Notes: generated by a model from the sequence alone, not told the origin. 32,171 nt of DNA from Bacteroidota bacterium (GCA_947470895.1 CANIVF010000049.1:1-32171); one strand, 5' to 3'. Positions 24,779-32,171 are shown, counted from the first letter of the stretch. A program made the numbers and translations.

Positions 24779-26037
24779 GAGGCTAAAGGTAATTGAATGA
24801 TGAATAAGCTGCCATGTGTTGGTTGGCTGGCAACGATGATCTTTCCTTCGTGTGCTTCCACAATTCGCTTTACATAACTAAGCCCCAGGCCAAATCCCTT
24901 CACATCATGTAGATTGCCTGTGGGCACCCGATAGAATCTATTAAAGATTTTTTTTAGATTCTCTTTATGAATTCCAATACCATTATCCTTAATTTCTACT
25001 TGAAGTATTTTATTCTGAATGATTGTAGAAATCTGGATCTCAGGATTTTTGTTGTTGTATTTGATTGCATTATCCAGCAAATTATAAAGCACATTTACCA
25101 AATGAAGTTTATCTACAGTAACGAAGGGAGTCGTTGCATCAAGATTTAAGTGGATTGAAACATTTCCCGTTTGGAATGATTTATTTTTGACAGCCTCGTG
25201 GATCAAATCGTGAAAGTCTAATGTTTCTTTTTTTAGGCCGAGATCTTCTTTCTCACTGCGCGCCATTTGAAGCACACGCTCGACCTGCTGCTTCAATCGG
25301 TGATTTTCATTTTCAATAATCGTAGCATAGTGAAGAAGGCGTTCAGGGAATTGAATAATACCTGGATCCTTTAATACTTGCGTAGAAATGGCAATGGTGG
25401 AAATAGGAGTTTTGAATTCGTGAGTCATATTGTTAATGAAATCTTTCTGAATTTCTGAAAGCCGCCTTTGCTTGAGGATGACAAACAGGGTGTAAACAAA
25501 AAAGAAAATAACGATGAGGAGAACAATGGATGAGAATCCCCAAATACCCATTTGGCTTAATAGATTAGCTTCAACGCCTGAAAACATGACTCCGAAATAA
25601 TATCCATCGTTGTTCCAGGTTGGTAATTCAGAAATATTAGTGCGATTTCTTATTTTTTTTGGCGAGATGTTATTTCCGCCAGCCATGCACTTTTCTGCGC
25701 AGTCATAAATACCGTATTCAAAGTTGGTTGTGATGTTGCGCTTTTCAAACTCTGTGGCTAAAAGAAATTCCAGGATGTTGCTATCGATAGGGCCGTTTAC
25801 CAGAACCACAAAATAATTAGTTGAGAGCTGCTTTACCGGATTATTAGCAGCCGATGGAGTCTTACTGATTTCGATGATCTTATTCGCCACACTGGTGAGT
25901 GCACCATTAGCATCATGATTAAATTGATTCTCTTTTAAATCAAAGGCTTTTCTTACCCAGTAGATTTGGGTAGCCGTAATCCCAGCAATACTGATGGCTG
26001 CTAAAATGATTATAATCCTTAGGGTAAACCTGCTCAC
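24775..26037 (-). CDS. Sensor histidine kinase
   Basis: A 420-residue kinase of the two-component pair. Two membrane helices (about 7-25 and 164-188) enclose a periplasmic sensor part of about 140 residues with two nearby cysteines (YDCAEKCMAG), which may form a disulfide. The H-box is NNMTHEFKTPISTIA with His206, and the ATPase core has the N-box VLYNLLDNAIKYN, the G1 box VEIKDNGIGI and G2 GFGLGLSYVK. Start is a GTG at 26037. No HAMP domain was seen between the second helix and the H-box, so coupling is direct. The signal is unknown. Confidence 0.93.
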   Translation of the reverse strand: MSRFTLRIIIILAAISIAGITATQIYWVRKAFDLKENQFNHDANGALTSVANKIIEISKTPSAANNPVKQLSTNYFVVLVNGPIDSNILEFLLATEFEKRNITTNFEYGIYDCAEKCMAGGNNISPKKIRNRTNISELPTWNNDGYYFGVMFSGVEANLLSQMGIWGFSSIVLLIVIFFFVYTLFVILKQRRLSEIQKDFINNMTHEFKTPISTIAISTQVLKDPGIIQFPERLLHYATIIENENHRLKQQVERVLQMARSEKEDLGLKKETLDFHDLIHEAVKNKSFQTGNVSIHLNLDATTPFVTVDKLHLVNVLYNLLDNAIKYNNKNPEIQISTIIQNKILQVEIKDNGIGIHKENLKKIFNRFYRVPTGNLHDVKGFGLGLSYVKRIVEAHEGKIIVASQPTHGSLFIIQLPLAS

Positions 26038-26068
26038 CTTGTAAAAGTAACGAGTATTTAGGGCAGGA

Positions 26069-26113
26069 TTAACCGATTAACAAGTCCTTAACATTAATTA
26101 GGTACTCGTTAAC
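26069..26113. promoter_or_regulatory. Phased TTAAC repeats in the kinase/DUF1573 divergent region
   Basis: TTAAC occurs at 26069, 26077, 26088 and 26109. The last three are 11 and 21 nt apart, which is close to one and two turns of the helix, as in direct-repeat sites of OmpR/PhoB-type regulators. A further pair of arms, AACGAGTA (26049-26056) and TACTCGTT (26103-26110), flanks the group. The response regulator encoded at 24095 is the natural candidate, with its own operon or the DUF1573 gene as targets. The region is AT-rich, so chance is possible. Confidence 0.35.
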
Positions 26114-26191
26114 AGATGGTGTGGTTTTTGATTACGAAGTTTGTACTGTTCAAAAGAAGGAATTAAGTTTATACCTAAATTGATTAATAAA

Positions 26192-26599
26192 ATGAAAAAA
26201 TTGCTCGTTATCGCGTTTTTGGCAGCCTTGATTGGCACAACGTATGCTCAACAGGTTCCTGCAAAGTCTACCTTCGCAGGTTTTACCTGGGAATCTTCCT
26301 CGCATGATTTTGGAAAAATTAAGCAGGGAACACCCGTAACGCACGAATTTAAATTTACGAATACTGGAAAGATTCCGCTCATTATCACCAACGTGCAGGC
26401 GTCTTGCGGTTGCACCACACCAAGCTGGACAAAAGAAGAAGTAATGCCTGGTGGAACTGGTTTTATCAAGGCAACCTATAATGCCGCAGCGGTAGGAGCA
26501 TTTAATAAGACCGTTACGGTTACTGCCAACATTGAAAGCGGCTTTGTGCAGTTGACGATTAAAGGTGAAGTACAAGCCGCAGGAGCTTCACAAAAATAA
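26192..26599 (+). CDS. Secreted DUF1573 domain protein
   Basis: A 135-residue protein with a signal peptide (MKKLLVIAFLAALIGTTYAQ) followed by one immunoglobulin-like DUF1573/ASH domain (SSHDFGKIKQGTPVTHEFKF, FTNTGKIPLIITNVQASCGC, TTPSWTKEEVMPGG). The CGCTTP motif is the hallmark of the family. Such proteins are abundant in Bacteroidota; their function is not known, although the fold suggests binding or structural roles in the periplasm. The ATG at 26192 is chosen over an upstream TTG frame opening at 26141, since it begins the signal peptide. It is divergent from the kinase gene. Confidence 0.9.
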   Translation: MKKLLVIAFLAALIGTTYAQQVPAKSTFAGFTWESSSHDFGKIKQGTPVTHEFKFTNTGKIPLIITNVQASCGCTTPSWTKEEVMPGGTGFIKATYNAAAVGAFNKTVTVTANIESGFVQLTIKGEVQAAGASQK

Positions 26600-26621
26600 T
26601 TTCAGAATTTATTTGATAAAG

Positions 26622-26650
26622 AAAAGTCAGGTGATTAGCCTGACTTTTTT
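26622..26650. terminator. Bidirectional terminator
   Basis: A 10-bp perfect stem AAAAGTCAGG / CCTGACTTTT with a 7-nt loop (TGATTAG) is followed by a T-run. It lies 22 nt after the DUF1573 stop and, on the other strand, 66 nt after the DUF2520 gene stop, so it can serve both convergent genes. Confidence 0.85.
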
Positions 26651-26714
26651 ATTTGATCGATATATAAATATCCATCATCAATGTTTTTTCAATACCTAAA
26701 AAATAGATTGAATA

Positions 26715-27506
26715 TTAACCTTCATAGTGTGAATCAATAATATGTTGACTGATTACTTTATAAATTTCTGCAATGGGTTGCTGTTCTTTCAAAAATTCCA
26801 GATGACTATCTAAGATTTCTAAATCGGCTCGCTTCGCTGGACCGGTCTGCGCCTGATCGGGACCCAGATACATACTTTTGTTGATGGTTTCGGTTATCAG
26901 TGGTTTAAGCCATTCATAGTCGAGACTATTTTGTTGCATGATCTCTTTGGCGATGGTGAGCATGTGATTTGAAAAATTGGAAGCAAACACCGCGGCAACA
27001 TGCAATGCCTTGCGTTCGTCCGATCCGATTTTTCTTACTTCTTTGCTTAGACTATGCGCAAGTTGCATCAGTATTTCCTCTGCTTCTTCCGTTTGACTTT
27101 CAATGAAAACAGGAACCTCCTTAAAGTCTATCTTTTTTGATTTTGAAAAGGTTTGAAGTGGATAGAAAACACCCAGGTTTTGAGTGGCAGCAAATTGAAG
27201 TTCGGTAATGGGTTGGCTCCCTGACGTATGAACGAGAATGGCATCTTCCGGTAAAATAATTTCGCGTGCGATATCAGCAATGGCATCATCACTCACGGCC
27301 ATGATAAAGACTTTTGAATCACTGGTTGAAAAATCGAGAGAGGCTTTTATTTCGGCCTGATAAAGTCTTTTTGTAAGTGCTTCGGCATGATTTGGATTTT
27401 GACTGTACACTTCTCTTATCACATACCCCATGTTGTCAAGGGCAGGAGCAAGATGCCAGGCTAAATTGCCTGAGCCAATAAACGAAACTAAAATGGGTGT
27501 GGCCAT
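26715..27506 (-). CDS. Rossmann-like/DUF2520 domain protein
   Basis: A 263-residue protein. The N-terminus has an NAD(P)-binding beta-alpha-beta motif (VSFIGSGNLAWHLAPALDNM), similar to pyrroline-5-carboxylate reductase and F420-dependent oxidoreductases. A second part (KIGSDERKALHVAAVFASNF and the C-terminal helices) matches the DUF2520 domain, with the LHVAAVFASNFSNH motif typical of the family. The substrate is unknown. It has no close operon partner: the pseudogene upstream is on the other strand, and the DUF1573 gene downstream is convergent. Confidence 0.87.
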   Translation of the reverse strand: MATPILVSFIGSGNLAWHLAPALDNMGYVIREVYSQNPNHAEALTKRLYQAEIKASLDFSTSDSKVFIMAVSDDAIADIAREIILPEDAILVHTSGSQPITELQFAATQNLGVFYPLQTFSKSKKIDFKEVPVFIESQTEEAEEILMQLAHSLSKEVRKIGSDERKALHVAAVFASNFSNHMLTIAKEIMQQNSLDYEWLKPLITETINKSMYLGPDQAQTGPAKRADLEILDSHLEFLKEQQPIAEIYKVISQHIIDSHYEG

Positions 27507-27528
27507 GTGAATAAAATTAAGTAATTAA

Positions 27529-27542
27529 CTGATTAAAATCAG
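27529..27542. promoter_or_regulatory. Palindrome before the DUF2520 gene
   Basis: CTGATT-AA-AATCAG is a perfect 14-bp palindrome 22 nt upstream of the DUF2520 ATG. It could bind a repressor, but short palindromes in AT-rich DNA are common and no other sign supports it. Confidence 0.22.
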
Positions 27543-27592
27543 AGGTTAATGCAAAAACACATTTTCGCTTTCGGGATATGAACATAAGGAAT

Positions 27593-28100
27593 ATGACAGC
27601 TGATGAACCAATAAAATCAAGTCATTCCGGGGATCGCTTATTTATTCACCGAAGTGCAACTACTTAAAAAGGCTGGCCGAAAATTCCGATCATTACGCCA
27701 GGTAGAATTGCGCGCCACCAGCACACTTGGATTCTTGATCTGACTAAGCCTGAATTCAAAGAATGATTTTATTTCAACTCACTTTATATAAGCGAAAATA
27801 CTCGTGCCACTGTTAATGTTCGTAATGGTGACCATATCCATATTTTCTTAAGTGCGATATTTCATCCATAACAAAGGTGAATCAAAGACTGTTCCTTTTT
27901 TGAAACCGAGAGCGGGTGTTGTATCTACACGTGCTTATGTGGACTATGTTGTCACGGAATACGGAGTTGCTTATCTATATGGCAAGAATCTGCATCAACG
28001 AGCATTGGCTCTCATGATTATTGCTCATCCTGAGCATCGTGCCGAATTAGAGGCAGAGATTATTAAATGCTTTGGAAGCCGGCAGTTTGCTGTAAGCTAA
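27593..28100 (+). pseudogene. Acetyl-CoA hydrolase/transferase family, heavily decayed
   Basis: Pieces of one CoA-transferase-family protein (about 430 residues when whole) are found in order but in different frames. ATG at 27593 opens MTADEPIKSSHSGDRLFIHR, close to the family N-terminus, and stops after SATT. A shift then gives LLKKAGRKFRSLRQVEL from 27659. Another shift gives PEFKE, a stop, then FYFNSLYISENTRATVNVRN and GDHIHIFLSAIFH (27767-27867), which matches the next family segment. At about 27870 the reading jumps to the family's C-terminal end (TVPFLKPRAGVVSTRAYVDY, VVTEYGVAYLYGKNLHQRAL), finishing with TAA at 28098-28100. About 230 central residues, with the catalytic glutamate region, are gone. 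Most of this stretch would otherwise be a 590-bp gap. Confidence 0.82.
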
Positions 28101-29236
28101 ACGTTAACTTTATAAATCTCAGCCAGCGTATCAACGACAAAGTCAATTTCTTTGTGGTTATTGTATTTACTAAAAGAAAATCGAACAGCTCCACATTTTG
28201 AATTGGGGTAAAGTGCGCCCAGCACGTGCGAACCTGTAGATGCGCCACTTGCACAAGCGCTGCCACCCGATACCGAAATACCTTGCAAGTCGAGATTGAA
28301 CAGAAGCATTTCGTTTTCTTCCGACTCCGGCAGGCAAACATTGAGCACGGTATAAAGACTTCTTTCAAGATTGGCGGAGTCGCCATTGAAATCAACACCG
28401 GGCAATGCGGATTTCAATTTTTCAATCATCCTTTCTTTCAATCCTTCTATGTATGCTTTATGATCATCCATATGGCGGTAGCAGATTTCTAATGCTTTCG
28501 CCATACCAATGATACCATACACATTCTCGGTGCCACCACGCATGTTGCGTTCTTGCGCACCACCTTGTATGAAGGAATGTATTTTCTTGTCTTTGTTGAT
28601 GTACATGAAACCCACGCCTTTCGGGCCATGAAATTTATGGGCTGCAGCGGCCATGCCATCAACTTTAAGTCTCTTCATATCATGAAAATAGTGCCCGATG
28701 GTTTGCACGGTGTCCGAATGAAAATAGGCATGATACGTATGGCAAAGATTTCCGACCGATTCAACGTTTAGAAGATTACCAATTTCATTATTGGCATGCA
28801 TGAGCGATACCAACGCATGTGGATAAGCTTTCAGTAATTCCTCAAGTTGGTTAAGATCAACATGACCTTTTTCATCTAATCGTAGGTGATGCAGTTCAAT
28901 AGCATTTTCCTTTACCAGATGGTCCAGCGTATGCGTCACAGCATGATGCTCAATCGGAGAAGAGATAGCATGCTTCAGTTGATAGGTTTCTACTGCACTT
29001 CGAAGAATGGTATTGTCCGCTTCCGTTCCTCCCGAAGTAAAAATAATTTCTCCCGGTGTGCAATTCAGAAGTTCGGCTACTCGCTTGCGTGCCGATTCAA
29101 TAGCAGCACGCACCTTTCTTCCATGCGCATGCGTGGATGATGGATTCCCAAAATCTTCCAGCATAAAAGGCCTCATGGCCTCAAATACTTCAGGGTCCAG
29201 TGGTGTAGTAGCTGCGTTGTCTAGATAGATTCTCAT
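28097..29236 (-). CDS. Cysteine desulfurase (NifS/IscS-like)
   Basis: A 379-residue PLP enzyme that takes sulfur from cysteine as a protein persulfide for Fe-S cluster or thio-cofactor synthesis. The N-terminus (MRIYLDNAATTPLDPEVFEA) and the motif FTSGGTEADN are standard. The PLP lysine is Lys201 in AAHKFHGPKG, and the catalytic cysteine is Cys328 in the loop SVSGGSACASGAS. The short loop suggests a NifS/IscS (type I) rather than a SufS enzyme. It has no isc/suf scaffold gene beside it. It lies 60 bp downstream of glmM on the same strand, with a short inverted repeat between. Its stop overlaps the end of the CoA-transferase pseudogene by 4 nt. Confidence 0.95.
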   Translation of the reverse strand: MRIYLDNAATTPLDPEVFEAMRPFMLEDFGNPSSTHAHGRKVRAAIESARKRVAELLNCTPGEIIFTSGGTEADNTILRSAVETYQLKHAISSPIEHHAVTHTLDHLVKENAIELHHLRLDEKGHVDLNQLEELLKAYPHALVSLMHANNEIGNLLNVESVGNLCHTYHAYFHSDTVQTIGHYFHDMKRLKVDGMAAAAHKFHGPKGVGFMYINKDKKIHSFIQGGAQERNMRGGTENVYGIIGMAKALEICYRHMDDHKAYIEGLKERMIEKLKSALPGVDFNGDSANLERSLYTVLNVCLPESEENEMLLFNLDLQGISVSGGSACASGASTGSHVLGALYPNSKCGAVRFSFSKYNNHKEIDFVVDTLAEIYKVNV

Positions 29237-29250
29237 ATTTTGTTTGATTA

Positions 29251-29291
29251 GTCAACAGTTCACGGTCCACTGTCAAACGTGGACTATTGAC
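29251..29291. repeat. Imperfect inverted-repeat element (GTCAA/GTCCAC type)
   Basis: The element begins GTCAACAGTT and ends CTATTGAC. Its inner arms GTCCAC (29265-29270) and GTGGAC (29279-29284) pair over an 8-nt loop, and the ends GTCAA and TTGAC pair outside. It also contains shorter copies of itself (GTCAACAG, TTCACGGTCC, CACTGTCAA). This composition is like small repeats I recall between genes in Bacteroidota genomes, so it may be a dispersed REP-like element. It fills the gap between glmM and the cysteine desulfurase gene. Confidence 0.45.
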
Positions 29292-29296
29292 CTTTA

Positions 29297-30682
29297 CTAT
29301 TTAATAATCTCTTTGATATCGTTAATGATTCGTTGAGCCAATTCATCTGCTTTCTTCTCATTCTGTGATTCGGCATAAATGCGAATGATGGGTTCCGTAT
29401 TGCTCTTGCGCAGGTGCACCCACTCTTTTTCTTTTTCGAAATCGATTTTCACGCCATCGATGGTATTGATGTTTTCATGGGCATATTTTGCTTTCACTTT
29501 CTTCAACACTTCATCCACATTAATTTTTGGTGTTAGCTCAATCTTGTTTTTGGAAATGAAATAGGCCGGATATGTTTTACGCAACTCTGATACTTTCATT
29601 TTTGATTTGGCAAGATGGGTCAGAAACAAAGCAATGCCCATCAGCGCATCGCGGCCATAATGAAAATCGGGAACGATAACTCCACCATTACCTTCGCCAC
29701 CAATAACAGCGTTGGTGTCTTTCATTTTAGTCACCACATTCACTTCACCAACTGCTGCAGCCTGATAATTGCCACCACGCTTTTCAGTAACATCGCGCAA
29801 AGCACGGGTGGATGATAAGTTAGAAACCGTATTGCCTTTCTTCTTGCTGAGGATGTAATCGGCCACAGCGACAAGAGTATATTCTTCGCCAAAGGGTTTT
29901 CCGTCTTCCTGAATTAAGGCAAGACGATCTACATCCGGATCAACCACAATGCCTAAATGACATTTTTCTTTTTTAACGGCCTTGCTGATTGCTTTGAGAT
30001 GTTCGGGTAATGGCTCAGGGTTGTGAGGAAATTTTCCGTTTGGCTCACAGTACAAAGCAACTATCTTTTTCACACCCAGCGCTTTCAGTAATTGAGGAAC
30101 TGCAATACCTCCGGTAGAATTGACGGCATCAATAGCAATTTTGAATTTTGCATTTTGAATCGCCTTCTTATCCACCAGCTTATGTTTTAAAATCAGGGCG
30201 ATATGTTTTTGTATGTACGTATCATTACGCGTGTACGTCCCTAATTCCTCAACAGGAGCGAAATCAAAACTATCGTGTTCAGCAATTTTCAATAACTCAG
30301 CGCCATCGGCAGCTGAAAGAAATTCACCTTTTTGATTTAATAACTTCAATGCATTCCATTGGACAGGGTTATGACTTGCCGTAATAATAATTCCACCGGC
30401 TGCCTTTTCTTTGGGCACTGCAATCTCAACGGTAGGGGTTGTCGATAAGCCCAGGTCGATCACATGTAGTCCAAGACCTTGAAGTGTTGAAGTGACCAGC
30501 TGACTGATCATCTCACCCGAAGGACGAGCATCACGACCGATCACTACTTTTTTTCCTTTGCGGGATTTTATCCATGTGCCATAGGCGGCAGCAAATTTCA
30601 CAGCATCAACAGGAGTTAGCGCATTGCCAGGAGCACCACCAATGGTGCCGCGAATGCCAGAAATAGATTTGATTAGGGTCAC
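29297..30682 (-). CDS. glmM: Phosphoglucosamine mutase
   Basis: A 461-residue alpha-D-phosphohexomutase. The phosphoserine is Ser103 in ITASHNPVQWN, the Mg2+ loop is DPDVDRLA (Asp248, Asp250, Asp252), the sugar-binding loop is GEGNGGVI, and the phosphate-binding loop is RKSNTEPIIRIY. The N-terminus MTLIKSISGIRGTIGG is typical of the GlmM branch, which converts glucosamine-6-P to glucosamine-1-P for peptidoglycan and lipopolysaccharide; a phosphomannomutase role cannot be excluded, since the two are very similar. The start is a GTG at 30682. Length is normal. Confidence 0.9.
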   Translation of the reverse strand: MTLIKSISGIRGTIGGAPGNALTPVDAVKFAAAYGTWIKSRKGKKVVIGRDARPSGEMISQLVTSTLQGLGLHVIDLGLSTTPTVEIAVPKEKAAGGIIITASHNPVQWNALKLLNQKGEFLSAADGAELLKIAEHDSFDFAPVEELGTYTRNDTYIQKHIALILKHKLVDKKAIQNAKFKIAIDAVNSTGGIAVPQLLKALGVKKIVALYCEPNGKFPHNPEPLPEHLKAISKAVKKEKCHLGIVVDPDVDRLALIQEDGKPFGEEYTLVAVADYILSKKKGNTVSNLSSTRALRDVTEKRGGNYQAAAVGEVNVVTKMKDTNAVIGGEGNGGVIVPDFHYGRDALMGIALFLTHLAKSKMKVSELRKTYPAYFISKNKIELTPKINVDEVLKKVKAKYAHENINTIDGVKIDFEKEKEWVHLRKSNTEPIIRIYAESQNEKKADELAQRIINDIKEIIK

Positions 30683-30705
30683 AGTGATAGTTTAAAATGT
30701 GACGG

Positions 30706-30713
30706 CAAATCTA
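30706..30713 (-). promoter_or_regulatory. glmM -7 element (TAGATTTG)
   Basis: TAGATTTG on the minus strand matches TAnnTTTG and sits 23 nt before the GTG start of glmM. No clear TTTG is found at -33. It suggests a separate glmM transcript rather than readthrough from the small gene upstream. Confidence 0.32.
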
Positions 30714-30775
30714 ATGAAATTAAAGGTCAGAATGAGATCAGACCCGAATACGGAAATGGATCGATAGCAAAGAAG

Positions 30776-31012
30776 TTATTTCTTTTTGATATCAGGCATT
30801 TGTAATTCCGCTGCTTTTTCAGGATCGCCACAGGCCTCACCTTCGCCAATGGTTTTGCCACAATAGCCGCACGTAATTCCTTCTTTTGCTAAAAATGGAC
30901 TTTGAGTTGCACATGTGCCGCGGAATTCGCCATTCTTAACAAATAGCAAGCGTACCGACATCAACAAAAAGAATGCTCCAAAAACTCCGATAGTAAGAAT
31001 GAAAACAGCCAT
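30776..31012 (-). CDS. Small NqrM-like cysteine-rich membrane protein
   Basis: A 78-residue protein with one N-terminal membrane helix (about 3-25), then RGTCATQSPF and ITCGYCGKTIGEGEACGD. The arrangement of one helix, an RGTC-type motif and a later CxxC recalls NqrM (DUF539), a small maturation factor that helps insert iron in the Na+-translocating NADH:quinone reductase; four cysteines (one, then CxxC, then one) are seen. No nqr gene lies in the window. Alternatively it is a Bacteroidota-specific zinc-ribbon membrane protein. The name is a suggestion from pattern only; the gene itself looks real, with a -7 element upstream. Confidence 0.6.
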   Translation of the reverse strand: MAVFILTIGVFGAFFLLMSVRLLFVKNGEFRGTCATQSPFLAKEGITCGYCGKTIGEGEACGDPEKAAELQMPDIKKK

Positions 31013-31038
31013 GATTTAATTGCGATTTTTTCTAGCAA

Positions 31039-31046
31039 CAAAAGTA
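31039..31046 (-). promoter_or_regulatory. -7 element (TACTTTTG) of the NqrM-like gene
   Basis: TACTTTTG on the minus strand is an exact TAnnTTTG, 26 nt before the ATG at 31012, in the 85-bp gap shared with the divergent mazG. The -33 position is not convincing. Confidence 0.33.
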
Positions 31047-31097
31047 CAACACCTTGTTCAATTGTTAAGTTTATATTCTGTATTAAATAAATCAAAA

Positions 31098-31904
31098 ATG
31101 CCACTTTCTGCCCCTGATTTAAACCGCGAAGCAAAGCTCAAAGCATTTGATCGCCTGCTCACTGTGATGGATGAATTGCGCGAAAACTGTCCGTGGGATA
31201 AAAAACAAACCATTGAAACACTCAGGCATCTCACTATTGAAGAAACATACGAGTTATCCGATGCCATTCTGGAGGGTGATTTAAATGAAGTAAAAAAAGA
31301 GTTGGGCGATATCATGCTGCACCTGACATTCTATTCACGCATTGCTTCCGAAACAAAGGCTTTTGATATGGCCGATGTGTTGAATTCCATTTGTGAAAAA
31401 TTGATTGAGCGACATCCGCACGTGTATGGCGATGTGATAGCTAATGATGAAAAAACCGTGAAAGAGAATTGGGAGAAGATAAAATTAAGAACAGGAAATA
31501 AATCCGTGCTGGAAGGTGTGCCTAAAACATTGCCTGCGTTGGTCAAGGCCATACGTGTTCAGGATAAAGCCAGAGGCGTGGGCTTTGATTGGGAAAAGAA
31601 AGAGCAAGTGTGGCAGAAGGTAGAGGAAGAAATGCAGGAGTTTAAAAATGAATTTAATGCTGAAACCAACGAAGCCATAAACAAAGAAAGAGCCATGGCC
31701 GAGTTTGGCGATTTACTTTTTTCGTTGGTGAATTATGCACGTTTTATCAATATTGATCCTGAAGAAGCATTGGAACGTACCAATAAAAAATTCATCAAGC
31801 GCTTTCAATACCTGGAAACTGAATCGGCTAAAGACGGAAAGAAAATGGGTGAGATGACGCTGGCTGAGATGGATGAGTATTGGAATAGGGCGAAGAAACT
31901 CTAA
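31098..31904 (+). CDS. mazG: Nucleoside triphosphate pyrophosphohydrolase
   Basis: A 268-residue all-alpha NTP pyrophosphatase with two MazG domains, close to the 263 residues of E. coli MazG. The first domain has the hallmark LRENCPWDKKQTIETLRHLT, IEETYELSDAI and the EVKKELGDIMLHLTFYS metal motif; the second has ARGVGFDWEKKEQVWQKVEE, EEMQEF and FGDLLFSLVNYARF. It hydrolyses NTPs and dNTPs, and is thought to remove damaged or non-canonical nucleotides. The ATG at 31098 is chosen, as upstream codons (TTG at 31020) are not conserved. The stop overlaps the convergent regulator's stop by 4 nt. Confidence 0.95.
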   Translation: MPLSAPDLNREAKLKAFDRLLTVMDELRENCPWDKKQTIETLRHLTIEETYELSDAILEGDLNEVKKELGDIMLHLTFYSRIASETKAFDMADVLNSICEKLIERHPHVYGDVIANDEKTVKENWEKIKLRTGNKSVLEGVPKTLPALVKAIRVQDKARGVGFDWEKKEQVWQKVEEEMQEFKNEFNAETNEAINKERAMAEFGDLLFSLVNYARFINIDPEEALERTNKKFIKRFQYLETESAKDGKKMGEMTLAEMDEYWNRAKKL

Positions 31905-32171
31905 ATCAAATTATTAGCGTAGGCATATTTGATTAGTCCTGCCAGATTGTTAGCTCCGGTTTTGCGAAGAATATTTTTACGATGTGTTTCCACAGTGCGT
32001 TCGCTGATAAAAAGAATCTCCGCAATCTGCCGACTGTTAAATTCTTTGGCCACCAATTTGATAATTTCAACTTCGCGCAGAGTTAAAGGTCCTTTTTCTT
32101 CTTCTGCCGGAGCGTTTATCAGAAGTTCAGCAATCTCATTACTCAGGTAGCGTTTCCCTTCGGTCACTTTA
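31901..32171 (-). CDS. LuxR/NarL-type response regulator, C-terminal part (cut by window end)
   Basis: At least 90 residues are in frame to the window edge. The helix-turn-helix (about the last 65 residues) reads GPLTLREVEIIKLVAKEFNS, RQIAEILFISERTVETHRKN, ILRKTGANNLAGLIKYAYAN, which is the NarL/LuxR fold. The segment before it, KVTEGKRYLSNEIAELL, is the usual linker after a receiver domain, so the receiver is expected beyond 32171. The GTG at 32167 is not a likely start. Its kinase partner, if encoded next to it, is outside the window. The end overlaps mazG by 4 nt on the opposite strand. Confidence 0.9.
   Translation of the reverse strand, partial: KVTEGKRYLSNEIAELLINAPAEEEKGPLTLREVEIIKLVAKEFNSRQIAEILFISERTVETHRKNILRKTGANNLAGLIKYAYANNLI

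Noticed and set aside
26150..26575. 141-codon open frame on the minus strand
   Set aside because: It is antisense to the DUF1573 gene, which has a signal peptide and family motifs; the shadow product has none.
1..32171. tRNA, rRNA, CRISPR array, insertion sequence or prophage
   Set aside because: No cloverleaf-like segment, regular repeat-spacer array, transposase frame, terminal inverted repeat or phage structural gene was recognised. A covariance-model scan for RNA genes was not possible here.

Overview
The window looks like a chromosomal segment of a Bacteroidota bacterium, most likely of the order Cytophagales. This is inferred from protein style and gene content, not from a marker gene. 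Evidence includes promoter elements of the Bacteroidota type (TTG-N19-TAnnTTTG), few Shine-Dalgarno sequences, moderate to low G+C, the run of three SurA/PpiC-like genes followed by a MoxR ATPase, and an RlpA-SPOR protein. No phage, insertion sequence, CRISPR array, rRNA or tRNA was recognised. Almost the whole window is ordinary chromosome, with two decayed genes.

Left part (1-6.1 kb, all minus strand): the window opens in a broken Crp/Fnr-type regulator. A pair of exported enzymes follows, a Tat-exported class V (PLP) aminotransferase of the isopenicillin N epimerase-like group and a Sec-exported penicillin-acylase-type N-terminal nucleophile hydrolase. A perfect 13-bp inverted repeat lies just before the aminotransferase. 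Next to them is a two-gene unit of a NadR-like ribosylnicotinamide kinase and an MFS exporter.

Export operon (6.1-11.8 kb, minus): TetR regulator - ABC transporter - HlyD adaptor - TolC outer-membrane channel, packed with 4-11 bp gaps behind a perfect 24-bp palindrome. This is a complete tripartite exporter. Its ABC protein keeps Walker A, but Walker B, the catalytic glutamate, the D-loop and the H-loop histidine are all substituted.

Middle (11.9-18.7 kb): a three-domain metallo-beta-lactamase/pseudo-rhodanese/rhodanese protein of the CstB-like persulfide dioxygenase type, with a GTGA-N6-TCAC Crp/Fnr-like site over its promoter; an RlpA-like cell-wall protein with a SPOR domain; guaB (IMP dehydrogenase); and a partner-switching signalling set (membrane GAF-PP2C phosphatase, STAS antagonist, RsbW-like kinase) with no sigma factor beside it.

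Right part (18.8-32.2 kb): three consecutive periplasmic folding-factor genes (tandem-parvulin protein, lipoprotein, SurA-like protein) then a MoxR ATPase; a convergent OmpR-type two-component pair; a secreted DUF1573 protein; a DUF2520 Rossmann protein; a heavily decayed acetyl-CoA hydrolase/transferase pseudogene; a cysteine desulfurase; glmM; a small NqrM-like cysteine-rich membrane protein; mazG; and the C-terminal end of a LuxR-type response regulator cut by the window edge.

No wholly new system is evident. The best leads are the exporter with the degenerate ATPase, the exported epimerase-like/acylase pair, the sulfide-oxidation gene with Crp/Fnr-like promoter geometry, and the orphan partner-switching cassette.
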